A stretch of 45,435 bases of DNA from Butyrivibrio sp. Its GTDB lineage: Bacteria; Bacillota; Clostridia; Lachnospirales; Lachnospiraceae. Location of the stretch: the NCBI GenBank assembly GCA_015056585.1, contig SVFZ01000064.1:1-45435 (forward strand), given 5' to 3'. The position numbers and the translations under genes were made by a program. Position 1 is the first letter of the stretch. Each line of letters starts with the position of its first letter. Positions 32,257 to 40,159 of this stretch are shown here, piece by piece. The notes beneath the pieces are model-generated. The model was not told the DNA's origin. It ran no database searches and was given only the letters and a program-made list of their open reading frames with translations.

Positions 32257-32796
32257 GTGGAAAATATCATGAACAAGATCGTAGAGAAGATCAGTGCGCA
32301 GGATATCATCAGAGCAAATTCGCAGGCGGAAGCCAAGGAAGCTGAGCGCATCAAGCTTGAGGCTGAGCAGTATAAGCTTCAGCTCAAAGAGCTTAAGGAC
32401 AGCACTGAGGAGTATAGAAAATATCTCGACGAGATGAGAGCAGAGGTTAAAGAGTACAAGGCTTCTCTGGAGGAGATGAGAGCGGAGGTCAAGGAGTATA
32501 AGGCTTCCTTAGAGGGAATGAGAGAGGATACAAAGGCCTACAGCCAAAAGCTTGAAGAAAGCCAGGAGAAAGTCCATGATGTAGGCGTTCAGGTATACAG
32601 AAACGTTCAGGCTATCGTTGAAAGAGGACAGAACTGGAATAAAGACGAATTCAAAGATGTGGCTAAAAAGCTGGAGTCTATTCAGGTTGGTGTTGAGACC
32701 AAGAATTCAGCTCTTTTACCGCTGTCTGTTATTACAATGCTTCTCGTTATTGCAGACATTGTAATAAATGTATTAAGGATACTTGGGATCCTTTGA
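32257..32796 (+). CDS. Coiled-coil, tail-anchored membrane protein with 14-residue repeats
   Basis: 179 residues. GTG start, supported by GGGGAGGGG (32242-32250) 6 nt upstream. Residues 20-105 are a highly charged coiled coil. Residues 58-99 contain three 14-residue units (DEMRAEVKEYKASL, EEMRAEVKEYKASL, EGMREDTKAYSQKL), equal to two heptads each; the first two differ only at their first residue. One hydrophobic segment at about 152-176 close to the C-terminus suggests a tail anchor with the coil in the cytoplasm. No known family was recognised. The M23 protein gene follows after 31 bp without a terminator, so they are probably co-transcribed and may act together in envelope organisation. Confidence 0.7.
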   Translation: MENIMNKIVEKISAQDIIRANSQAEAKEAERIKLEAEQYKLQLKELKDSTEEYRKYLDEMRAEVKEYKASLEEMRAEVKEYKASLEGMREDTKAYSQKLEESQEKVHDVGVQVYRNVQAIVERGQNWNKDEFKDVAKKLESIQVGVETKNSALLPLSVITMLLVIADIVINVLRILGIL

Positions 32797-32827
32797 ATCA
32801 ATACTAGTTTAGGAAGATTGTTTTTTC

Positions 32828-34417
32828 ATGGGTTTAAGAAATACTGTTTTTAGAAATAAGATAAAGATTTGGTTTTTGCAGTCGGCACTGGTTGTAATTG
32901 TTTTGTGGATTTTGTTTATGCCCTCCATGGTCAAGTTTCAGAGGGGCTCAAATAACATTTTTACCGTGATTTTAAACGATGTTGAAGTTGGAACGGTAGA
33001 ATCCAGGGATGAAGCTTTTAAAGCCCTCAGAATGGCCAGAAAAGCCATTTCAAACAGCACTGATGAACTTACTCTGGCGACAGCCAACATTTCTGTCAAA
33101 GGGGATAATGTTCTCTGGGGTGAAGTTGAGTCTGCTGCAAGTGTTTCCGAGAAGATGCAGGATGTATTAAATGCCAGTAAAAAGAGCACATTGAACAGGG
33201 CATATTCTATAAAGATAAATGAGTTTTCCGTGAATCTGGCAAGCATTGACGAGGTCATGACTCTTTTAAAGACATCTATTTCCAGGTATGACACAGAGGA
33301 TCAGTACGATATTAAGCTGGTAATGGATCCGACAAGAGAAGTAAATGTCTTGATGCCGCAGGTTCTTAGCAGAGAAGAAGTCAAAAGAGTTGAGGAGATT
33401 GAACAGACTTCTATGCCGGAAGCAGGCTTTTTTGCCTCAGTGACGGAAGTGGTAAATGCAGCAACACCGCTTGCTTACGACAAGGACTTCTCGGATTATA
33501 AATTGGGACTTCAGAGCATAGATTTTAAGGACAAGGTGGAGATAGTGGAAAGTTATCTGCCCGGCGAAGAGCTGACAGATCTTTCAACAGCTATAGATGA
33601 AGTTACAAAAGATAAAGAGACCAACCAGATCTACGAAGTAAAATCCGGAGACACCTTAAGTCTTATCGCTTCAAAATATGATCTTACGGTAGATGATCTC
33701 ATAAGAATGAATGAATCTCTGGAGAATGAATTTACCAGGATTCGTCCGGAGGATGAAATTATTGTAACTGTTCCGGAACCTGAACTTTCCGTAAATTACG
33801 TTATCGAGCAGTATTACGAGGAAGACTACGAGGCACCTGTTGAGTATGTGGACAACAACAACTGGTACACTACTCAGAGCAAGGTACTTCAGGAACCTTC
33901 GGCAGGACACAGAAAAGTTGTTGCGCTTGTCAGCTATACTGATGACGGCGAGGTTTCAAGAGAAATTGAGAAGGAAGAGGTAACTTATCAGGCAGTTCCC
34001 AAGGTTGTCGAGCGTGGAACTATTGTACCTCCTACTTATATCAAACCTATATCCGGCGGACGTCTGTCTTCGGGATTTGGTAAAAGAAATACCGGCATCA
34101 AGGGAGCCAGCACATATCATAAAGGTGTTGACTGGGCTACACCGACAGGTACTGCTGTAGTTGCTTCATCCAGCGGTGTCGTAACAAGAGCCGGATGGGG
34201 AAGCGGATACGGATACTGTGTATATTTAAGGCATCCTGACGGCAGGGAAACCAGGTACGGACACCTTTCCAAGGTACTGGTATCAGTTGGACAAAGCGTG
34301 TCTCAGGGCCAGAAGATTGCTCTTTCGGGAAATACCGGCGTCTCATCAGGACCGCATTTGCATTTTGAGATACTTATTAATGGCTCGCAGGTAAATCCGC
34401 TTAATTATCTGAACTGA
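32828..34417 (+). CDS. Membrane-anchored LysM-G5-M23 peptidase domain protein
   Basis: 529 residues. A transmembrane helix at about 16-37 is followed by a 230-residue extracytoplasmic region without known motif, a LysM domain (about 268-315, YEVKSGDTLSLIASKYDLTV), a G5-like domain (about 320-400, VVALVSYTDDGEVSREIEKE) and an M23 domain (about 410-525). The zinc and catalytic residues H431 and D435 (YHKGVDW) and H510/H512 (GPHLHFE) are all present, so it should be an active peptidoglycan endopeptidase. LysM would bind glycan strands. The terminator immediately after the stop ends the transcript. The layout matches wall-remodelling proteins of clostridia. Confidence 0.92.
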   Translation: MGLRNTVFRNKIKIWFLQSALVVIVLWILFMPSMVKFQRGSNNIFTVILNDVEVGTVESRDEAFKALRMARKAISNSTDELTLATANISVKGDNVLWGEVESAASVSEKMQDVLNASKKSTLNRAYSIKINEFSVNLASIDEVMTLLKTSISRYDTEDQYDIKLVMDPTREVNVLMPQVLSREEVKRVEEIEQTSMPEAGFFASVTEVVNAATPLAYDKDFSDYKLGLQSIDFKDKVEIVESYLPGEELTDLSTAIDEVTKDKETNQIYEVKSGDTLSLIASKYDLTVDDLIRMNESLENEFTRIRPEDEIIVTVPEPELSVNYVIEQYYEEDYEAPVEYVDNNNWYTTQSKVLQEPSAGHRKVVALVSYTDDGEVSREIEKEEVTYQAVPKVVERGTIVPPTYIKPISGGRLSSGFGKRNTGIKGASTYHKGVDWATPTGTAVVASSSGVVTRAGWGSGYGYCVYLRHPDGRETRYGHLSKVLVSVGQSVSQGQKIALSGNTGVSSGPHLHFEILINGSQVNPLNYLN

Positions 34418-34441
34418 TATGGGCAAAATGCCATACTTTTT
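34418..34441 (+). terminator. Terminator after the M23 gene
   Basis: TATGGGCA (34418-34425) pairs with TGCCATA (34429-34435) with a one-base bulge, followed by CTTTTT. It begins directly after the stop codon. Confidence 0.65.
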
Positions 34442-34460
34442 ATCGATAAATTATGCATAT

Positions 34461-34489
34461 TTTACAAAACGCTTTATTTGTGTTATTAA
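34461..34489 (+). promoter_or_regulatory. Possible promoter for murA
   Basis: TTTACA (34461-34466), 17-bp spacer, TATTAA (34484-34489). An overlapping TAATAT at 34487 would need a 20-bp spacer. Confidence 0.4.
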
Positions 34490-34542
34490 TATAAGTTGTC
34501 CAAATTATGAAATGAAAATATGAGCTGAGTACGAGGGAGCTT

Positions 34543-35835
34543 ATGGAAAAGTACGTAATTAAGGGTGGTATACCTCTTGTTGGCGAGGTGGAGATAGGCG
34601 GTGCCAAGAACGCTGCACTTGCTATTCTCGCAGCCGCTACAATGACTGATGAGACCGTCCTTATTGAAAATATGCCCGATAACTCTGATACCAATGCAAT
34701 GCTTCAGGCAATTGGCAGTACAGGGGCGTTTGTTGACAGAGTTGACAGACATACAGTTAAAATAAATGCTTCACAGATCAAGGACTATACAATTGAAAAT
34801 GATTATATCAAGAAGATTAGAGCTTCTTATTATCTGTTGGGAGCGCTTCTTGGCAAATACAAGCAGGCCGGAGTAGTTCTTCCCGGCGGATGCAATATAG
34901 GACTCAGACCTATAGACCAGCATATCAAGGGCTTTACAGCTCTTGGCGCTGCAGTAAATATTGAACACGGAATTATAGATGCTCACGCGGATAAACTTAT
35001 CGGAAGTCATATCTACCTTGACGTTGTCAGCGTTGGTGCCACGATCAATATTATGATGGCGGCTGCTATGGCAGAGGGCAAGACTATCATTGAAAATGCA
35101 GCCAAGGAACCCCATGTGGTAGACTTTGCCAACTTCCTTAACAGTATGGGTGCCAATATCAAGGGTGCAGGTACTGACGTTATCAGGATAAGGGGAGTAG
35201 AGAAGCTTCACGGAACAGAGTATACCATCATTCCTGACCAGATTGAGGCCGGAACCTTTATGATGGCAGCAGCTGCCACAAAGGGTGATATTACCATCAA
35301 GAATGTAATTCCCAAGCACCTTGAGTCCATAAGCGCCAAGCTTGTGGAGATGGGATGTCAGATCCATGAATCTGATGATGCTGTCCGAGTTGTTGCTACG
35401 AGACGACTTCAGAATACTCATGTTAAGACTTTGCCGTATCCGGGATTTCCTACGGATATGCAGCCACAGATGACTGTGGCGCTGGGGCTTGCCAGTGGTA
35501 TCAGCATTGTCACAGAGAGTATCTTTGAGAACAGATTCAAATATGTGGATGAGCTTACCAGAATGGGAGCAAGCATCAAGGTAGAGGGTAGTACAGCTAT
35601 TGTTGAAGGTGTAGACAAGTACACGGGAGCAGTTGTTTCCGCACCGGACCTTCGTGCAGGAGCAGCACTTGTTATCGCAGCTCTCACAGCAGAAGGCTAC
35701 TCCACAGTAGAAGATATCAAATATATCGAGCGAGGATACGAAGACTTCGATCAGAAACTTCGCGAACTTGGCGCTCAGATCGAGAAGGTAGACTCAGACA
35801 AAGAAATACAGAAGTTTAAGCTCAAGAACGCCTGA
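34543..35835 (+). CDS. murA: UDP-N-acetylglucosamine 1-carboxyvinyltransferase
   Basis: 430 residues, full length. It transfers enolpyruvate from PEP to UDP-GlcNAc, the first committed step of peptidoglycan synthesis. The start GGIPLVGEVEIGGAKNAAL is typical, with the substrate-contacting Lys-Asn pair. The catalytic cysteine is C117 in LPGGCNIGLRPIDQH; its presence predicts sensitivity to fosfomycin. GTEYTIIPDQIEAGTFMMAA and DLRAGAALVIAAL complete the family pattern. Firmicutes often carry two MurA paralogues, and which one this is cannot be decided here. It has its own transcription unit and ends at a large palindrome. Confidence 0.95.
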   Translation: MEKYVIKGGIPLVGEVEIGGAKNAALAILAAATMTDETVLIENMPDNSDTNAMLQAIGSTGAFVDRVDRHTVKINASQIKDYTIENDYIKKIRASYYLLGALLGKYKQAGVVLPGGCNIGLRPIDQHIKGFTALGAAVNIEHGIIDAHADKLIGSHIYLDVVSVGATINIMMAAAMAEGKTIIENAAKEPHVVDFANFLNSMGANIKGAGTDVIRIRGVEKLHGTEYTIIPDQIEAGTFMMAAAATKGDITIKNVIPKHLESISAKLVEMGCQIHESDDAVRVVATRRLQNTHVKTLPYPGFPTDMQPQMTVALGLASGISIVTESIFENRFKYVDELTRMGASIKVEGSTAIVEGVDKYTGAVVSAPDLRAGAALVIAALTAEGYSTVEDIKYIERGYEDFDQKLRELGAQIEKVDSDKEIQKFKLKNA

Positions 35836-35840
35836 TTTCG

Positions 35841-36047
35841 TGGCCAAATGACCAAACAGAGAAAATCATAAATATAGATGCGAATCATTGTGAGGAGCAG
35901 CTGAAACAGTTAGACAATAAAAAACAGAAGTCCGATTTCTTTGAATAACATGAAATGAGGACTTCTGTTTTTTTGGTTGTCTTAATGTTTCACTGCGAAG
36001 GAACAGTGAGCATATATATTTATATTTCGATGTTTGGACATTGGCCA
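35841..36047. repeat. 207-bp imperfect palindrome between convergent genes
   Basis: The left arm from TGGCCAAATGACCAAACA (35841-35858) and the right arm read backwards from 36047 (TGGCCAATGTCCAAACA) match over the full arm length of about 90 bp with scattered mismatches. Further matching blocks: ATAAATATAgATGC, TGAAACA, TTAGACAA/TTAAGACAA and AAAAACAGAAGTCC. The loop is about 25 bp. It fills the gap between murA and the HD-GYP gene almost completely. No target-site duplication was seen. Confidence 0.8.
35921..35974. terminator. Bidirectional terminator at the palindrome core
   Basis: AAAACAGAAGTCC (35921-35933) pairs with GGACTTCTGTTTT (35959-35971), with T runs outside on both strands, so it can end transcription from murA and from the HD-GYP gene. 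Confidence 0.8.
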
Positions 36048-36052
36048 CAAAA

Positions 36053-37135
36053 TTAAACCAGTTCCTGAATATATACTCCGTTTAGTTTGCTGAGATCAAT
36101 ATAGTCATCGCCAACCTTGATGGTAGGCTTGGAGAGGTTAGTCCTGTTGATAAATACGATCTCTCCCACTTCGCCGGTGTTGAGGCGGACAGTGTCCAGA
36201 AGATAGGTGTTGACGATATTTTCCAAAAAGCAGAGTATCATCTCTGCGTCATAGCGCTTGAAACCTTCATCTTCAAACATTGAGATAGCGATGAACGGGC
36301 AGAGCGCTTCGCGGTAGTATCGAGCGCTGGTCATGGCATCATAAACATCGATTATGGATACGAGCTTTGCATAGCGATCGATCTGAGGAGCAGTTATCGC
36401 CAGCGGATAACCTGAACCATCGCATCTTTCATGATGCATCAGGGCTGCATTTTTTACATGAGTACTTATATCCAGATCTTTTAAAACCTCGTACCCCTTT
36501 TGAGGGTGGGTTCTCATTATTTTAAGTTCCTCAGCGTCCAAGGGCCCCGGTTTTCTGATGATTTCGTCCGGTATCGCAAGTTTTCCGATGTCGTGGAACA
36601 GACCTGAAAGAGTGGCAATTTCAATCTCATGTTCATCCCACCTTAGCCATTGGGCTAAAATATTGCTGGCCAAGGCGACATTTATACAGTGAGTATAGGT
36701 GGCATCGTCGTAGTGACGGAGATTGCTGAGAATTTCAAAGACTTCATTGGTATTCTTGCCCTTTTTCAGAAGAGCATAGATTGGGGAGAGCATTTTTTCA
36801 ACATCAAGAGGGGCATGGTTTTTGACGATATCGTCGATGTCCTGTTGGAATTTGGATGCGCAGGCCTCAAAATCCTGTTTGAATTCAATAAAAGCCTTAG
36901 ACTGCTTTAAGCGCTCAGAAGAAGTAAGCCCCTCGGTTACAGGGACTATTGAAGGATCCTCGGGTACTGATTCATCCTTAATAATAACGGATGGGACTGA
37001 GTAAAAAAGAAGTTTTGCAATATCTTTATTTGTAAGGACTGTACCCTTATCCAGGAGTTTGTTCATTTTCTGAGTGGCTACGTCTTCGGCAAGGACCATG
37101 CCGGCTACGAGCTGGGAAGTTGAAATGATCTTCAC
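36053..37135 (-). CDS. HD-GYP domain protein, probable c-di-GMP phosphodiesterase
   Basis: 360 residues. An N-terminal domain (1-130) without a clear sensory fold begins ISTSQLVAGMVLAEDV, common in HD-GYP proteins. The HD-GYP domain spans about 131-330: H149, the HD pair H181-D182 in FHDIGKLAIPDEII, H210 in RTHPQKGYEV, HHERCDGSGYP (234-244) and SIIDVYDAMTSARYY. All metal ligands and the GYP motif are intact, so hydrolysis of c-di-GMP (or a related cyclic dinucleotide) is expected. There is no receiver, PAS or membrane segment, so input is unknown. It is transcribed alone, divergent from the riboflavin transporter and convergent with murA. Confidence 0.9.
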   Translation of the reverse strand: MKIISTSQLVAGMVLAEDVATQKMNKLLDKGTVLTNKDIAKLLFYSVPSVIIKDESVPEDPSIVPVTEGLTSSERLKQSKAFIEFKQDFEACASKFQQDIDDIVKNHAPLDVEKMLSPIYALLKKGKNTNEVFEILSNLRHYDDATYTHCINVALASNILAQWLRWDEHEIEIATLSGLFHDIGKLAIPDEIIRKPGPLDAEELKIMRTHPQKGYEVLKDLDISTHVKNAALMHHERCDGSGYPLAITAPQIDRYAKLVSIIDVYDAMTSARYYREALCPFIAISMFEDEGFKRYDAEMILCFLENIVNTYLLDTVRLNTGEVGEIVFINRTNLSKPTIKVGDDYIDLSKLNGVYIQELV

Positions 37136-37220
37136 ATTAAGCTCCTAAATATTTTCTCGATATAAAAATTATAGTTTTACGATAAACGGTTGTCAAACTT
37201 ATGATATTCTTAAAAGATGC

Positions 37221-37249
37221 TTGACAGAGCACTTTGCAGAGAGTAATAT
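37221..37249 (+). promoter_or_regulatory. Consensus promoter of the FMN riboswitch transcript
   Basis: TTGACA (37221-37226), 17-bp spacer, TAATAT (37244-37249), 22 bp before the aptamer. The same two hexamers and spacing drive the tRNAs at 45091. Confidence 0.85.
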
Positions 37250-37270
37250 CGTTTTTAGAAAAAATTAAGA

Positions 37271-37380
37271 TTCTTCGGGGCAGGGTGCAATTCCCAACCG
37301 GCGGTATAGTCCGCGACCCGCTTAGGCGGCTGATTTGGTGCGATTCCAAAACCGACAGTAAAGTCTGGATGAGAGAAGAA
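37271..37380 (+). promoter_or_regulatory. FMN riboswitch (RFN element)
   Basis: P1 pairs TTCTTC (37271-37276) with GAAGAA (37375-37380). Between them are the conserved RFN blocks GGGGCAGGGTG, CAATTCCC, AACCGGCGGTA, AGTCCGCGACCCGC, GATTTGGTG, ATTCCAAAACCGACAG and GTCTGGATGAGAGAAGA. It senses flavin mononucleotide and turns off the riboflavin transporter gene downstream. Confidence 0.95.
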
Positions 37381-37405
37381 TACGCAATAGTTGTATTTTT
37401 TGTGT

Positions 37406-37441
37406 GCCCCAGGTTCAGCTTGTTCTGACTTGGGCTTTTTT
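37406..37441 (+). terminator. Expression-platform terminator of the FMN riboswitch
   Basis: GCCC (37406-37409) with AGGTTCAG pairs with CTGACTTGGGC (ending 37435), followed by six Ts. It lies 25 bp after the aptamer and 40 bp before ribU, so FMN-bound RNA would terminate here. Confidence 0.8.
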
Positions 37442-37480
37442 ATTTACCTTTACTCCCCGAAGGAGAAAAGGAGAGAAAAA

Positions 37481-38257
37481 ATGAACGAAACAAAGACACT
37501 ATTTGACGTGATCAGAGGAAACTTCGGGCACTTCGCAGCGCTTATTCTTCTGGTCGCAGCAGCACTTGCAGTTACTTATGTAGCTGAGAAGACAGCAAGA
37601 AAGAAGGACCTTCAGGAAAACGGCCATGCAGAGGGAATCTTTAGCATCAGAAAAATAGCCATCATCGGAGTATTTTCCGCTATCGCATTTGTACTGATGT
37701 TTCTTGAATTTCCGCTTCCATTCGCACCATCTTTTTACAAATTTGATTTCAGCGATATTCCGGCACTTATCGGTGGATTCGCAGCAGGTCCAATGGTCGG
37801 CGTAATGATCGAATTTGTTAAGGTGGCACTGAATATCCTTATCCAGGGTACAACCTCCGGATTCGTCGGAGAAATCGCGAATTTCGTAGTTGGAGCAGCA
37901 TTCATTCTTCCTGCTACCATCATTTACAGATTTAAGAAGACAAGAAAGGTAGCGCTTATAAGCTGCCTTACAGGTACTTTGTGCATAGCTGTTGCGGGGG
38001 CCCTTCTCAATGCTTTCTTCCTTCTTCCTGCATATGCAGTTATGTTTGGAAGCGGAATTGATGGCTTTATCGGGATGGGAGCAGCGATCAACCCGGCTAT
38101 TACAAACATAACTACTTTCTGCCTCTTTGCAGTAGCTCCGTTCAATCTTTTAAAAGGAGCTGTAGACAGTCTTATCACATTCCTGGTTTACAAGCAGCTC
38201 AGCCCTATCCTTAAGGCAGAGCAGATGGCTCCTTCACGCAAGACAGTTAAGGCTTAA
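37481..38257 (+). CDS. ribU: Riboflavin ECF transporter S component
   Basis: 258 residues from ATG 37481, with AGGAGAAAAGGAGAG just upstream; an earlier in-frame codon at 37391 lies inside the riboswitch terminator. The RibU core begins at about 50 with KIAIIGVFSAIAFVLMFLEF and continues PFAPSFYKFDFSDIPALIGG, the riboflavin-binding region, then GPMVGVMIEFVKVALNIL and TSGFVGEIANFVVG. About six membrane segments plus an extra N-terminal one. It imports riboflavin using the shared energy-coupling module, encoded elsewhere. The FMN riboswitch confirms the substrate. Confidence 0.95.
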   Translation: MNETKTLFDVIRGNFGHFAALILLVAAALAVTYVAEKTARKKDLQENGHAEGIFSIRKIAIIGVFSAIAFVLMFLEFPLPFAPSFYKFDFSDIPALIGGFAAGPMVGVMIEFVKVALNILIQGTTSGFVGEIANFVVGAAFILPATIIYRFKKTRKVALISCLTGTLCIAVAGALLNAFFLLPAYAVMFGSGIDGFIGMGAAINPAITNITTFCLFAVAPFNLLKGAVDSLITFLVYKQLSPILKAEQMAPSRKTVKA

Positions 38258-38310
38258 CAGTATTCGGCATTTTTTAACAATCAGCAAATCCATTATTATT
38301 TCCATTTTTA

Positions 38311-38351
38311 GAGCGGCGGTCCGGCAAGGCTTGGATTGCCGCTCACTTTTT
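38311..38351 (+). terminator. Terminator after ribU
   Basis: GAGCGGC (38311-38317) pairs with GCCGCTC (38338-38344), extended inward by TCC/GGA, followed by ACTTTTT. Its right arm overlaps the next promoter. Confidence 0.75.
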
Positions 38352-38359
38352 GCTATACT
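38331..38359 (+). promoter_or_regulatory. Promoter of the tsaE operon, overlapping the ribU terminator
   Basis: TTGGAT (38331-38336), 17-bp spacer, TATACT (38354-38359). The -35 and most of the spacer lie within the terminator stem. Confidence 0.6.
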
Positions 38360-38396
38360 CAAAGTAGGTATGTGCTTTTATAAATGCGAGGTTGAT

Positions 38397-38834
38397 ATGG
38401 AAATTGTAACGAGGCATGAAACTTTTTCAGCCCAGGAAACATTTGAGATTGGGAAAAGAATTGGAGAAAGCGCCCAGCCGGGGGCTGTATATACGCTTAT
38501 TGGCGATTTGGGTGTGGGCAAGACTGTTCTTACCCAGGGAGTTGCGAAAGGGCTTGGGATTACAGGACCTGTCAGCAGTCCGACTTTTACAATCCTGCAG
38601 GTTTATGATGAGGGCAGACTTCCTTTTTATCACTTTGACGTATACAGGATAGGTGATGTCAGCGAGATGGATGAGATCGGTTATGAAGATTATTTTTACG
38701 GCGATGGCATCTGTTTTATCGAGTGGGCAAATCTTATCGAGGAAATACTGCCTGAGCACTATACTGAGATAGTCATTGAGAAAAACCTGGAGAAAGGCTT
38801 TGATTACAGGCTTATCACAATGACAAAGAAGTGA
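38397..38834 (+). CDS. tsaE: tRNA t6A biosynthesis ATPase TsaE
   Basis: 145 residues from ATG 38397, with GAGG at 38388; an earlier in-frame ATG at 38331 is in the terminator. TsaE drives turnover of the TsaB-TsaD complex that makes threonylcarbamoyladenosine at position 37 of ANN-decoding tRNAs. Walker A is GDLGVGKT (K42, T43); SSPTFTILQVYDEG, FYHFDVYRI and FIEWANLIEEILPE are family hallmarks. The next gene, tsaB, starts 9 bp downstream, and tsaD is in the same run, so three subunits are co-encoded. Confidence 0.95.
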   Translation: MEIVTRHETFSAQETFEIGKRIGESAQPGAVYTLIGDLGVGKTVLTQGVAKGLGITGPVSSPTFTILQVYDEGRLPFYHFDVYRIGDVSEMDEIGYEDYFYGDGICFIEWANLIEEILPEHYTEIVIEKNLEKGFDYRLITMTKK

Positions 38835-38843
38835 GAGAAAAGA

Positions 38844-40085
38844 ATGAAGATACTTGGAATTGATACATCGGGACTGGTGGGGGCAGTTGCCATTGCAGAT
38901 GGAGACCTGCTTCTTTCCCAGTTTTCGATTCAATATAAAACTACACATTCGGAAATTCTTATGCCGATGCTGGATGATGTATGTAAAAAGATTCACCTGG
39001 ATCTTAAGAGCATTGACGCCATAGCAGTGGCGAAGGGCCCCGGATCTTTTACCGGACTGCGCATAGGAAGTGCCACAGCTAAAGGGCTTGCACTGGCACT
39101 GGATAAGCCCATCATCCCGATCCCTACAGTGGACGGAATTGCATACAACCTATACGGCGTGGAAAAGATCATCTGTCCCATGATGGATGCCAGACGCAAT
39201 CAGGTTTACACAGGGTTATACACTTTTGTGGCAGGGACTCCCGAGGGAAAAAGCCTTGAGAGAAAATTTGAAATGCAGATAATACACGAGCAGTTTGCGA
39301 CATCTGTTGAGGATATTGCATCCAGGATCAATGAGATCGGAAAGCCCGTGGTTTTGCTTGGAGACGGAGTGCCGGTTTACAGGGATCAGATTGACAAGCT
39401 TCTTAAAGTACCCTACTCAATTGCGCCCATGCACCAGAACAGACAGAATGCGGCGGCGCTTGTTTCCCTTGCCATGCAGTACGCCTCAGAGGGCCGCATG
39501 GTTTCTGCGGATGAATTTGCACCTGACTATTTAAGGCTTTCTCAGGCCGAGCGCGAAGCTAAGGAAAAGAAGGACAACAAGGGGCAGGATAAGAAGCAGC
39601 AGGAAACCCGCAAGAGCCCCGGCCTTGTCAGGGTTCGCGAGATGACTGCTGAGGATATAGAGGATGCAGCTCTTTTGGAAAAGACCAATCTGGGAAAAGA
39701 GGCCTGGACTCAGAAGCAGCTTATTGATGCTCTGACAAGGGATGACACGATTTATCTTGTGGCTGCAAAGGCAGGAAGAATCGTGGGATTGTGCGGAGTT
39801 CAGAATATCTCCGGTGAAGGCGAGATCACCAATGTTTCGGTGGCCAGAGACTGCCGGGGAGAAGGCATCGGTTACAAGATGGTCAAGCAGCTTCTTGAAA
39901 GAGGCGTCGGGATAGGCATCAAGGATTATACTCTTGAGGTAAGAGCATCCAATGAGCCTGCAATCCGGCTCTACGAGAGACTTGGCTTTGTAAGTGAGGG
40001 TGTCAGGCCGAATTTTTACGACGACCCAAAGGATGATGCTGTGATTTACTGGAAGCGCAGCAAGGATCAAAGCTCAGATCAGTGA
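38844..40085 (+). CDS. tsaB: TsaB-RimI fusion protein
   Basis: 413 residues, two domains. Residues 1-235 are TsaB: MKILGIDTSGLVGAVAI, VAKGPGSFTGLRIGSATAKG and PMMDARRNQVYTGLY, the non-catalytic partner of TsaD. A charged linker rich in Lys, Glu and Gln (about 233-256) joins a GNAT domain (about 261-408) of RimI type: VREMTAEDIEDAALLE, ITNVSVARDCRGEGIGYKMV with the acetyl-CoA loop RGEGIG, and EVRASNEPAIRLYERLGF. RimI acetylates the N-terminus of ribosomal protein S18 or others. In many bacteria the two are adjacent genes; here they are one polypeptide with no stop or shift between them. Confidence 0.93.
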   Translation: MKILGIDTSGLVGAVAIADGDLLLSQFSIQYKTTHSEILMPMLDDVCKKIHLDLKSIDAIAVAKGPGSFTGLRIGSATAKGLALALDKPIIPIPTVDGIAYNLYGVEKIICPMMDARRNQVYTGLYTFVAGTPEGKSLERKFEMQIIHEQFATSVEDIASRINEIGKPVVLLGDGVPVYRDQIDKLLKVPYSIAPMHQNRQNAAALVSLAMQYASEGRMVSADEFAPDYLRLSQAEREAKEKKDNKGQDKKQQETRKSPGLVRVREMTAEDIEDAALLEKTNLGKEAWTQKQLIDALTRDDTIYLVAAKAGRIVGLCGVQNISGEGEITNVSVARDCRGEGIGYKMVKQLLERGVGIGIKDYTLEVRASNEPAIRLYERLGFVSEGVRPNFYDDPKDDAVIYWKRSKDQSSDQ

Positions 40086-40159
40086 AGTCTTTTGCCTGAT
40101 TTGAAATTGAGATTGAAATAAGTGAAGTGATTGGAATCGAACGGAATAAGGATTAATTT

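Noticed and set aside
34771..35421. Long open frame on the minus strand within murA
   Set aside because: It is the complement of a strongly conserved gene; its translation shows no domain and it has no ribosome-binding site.
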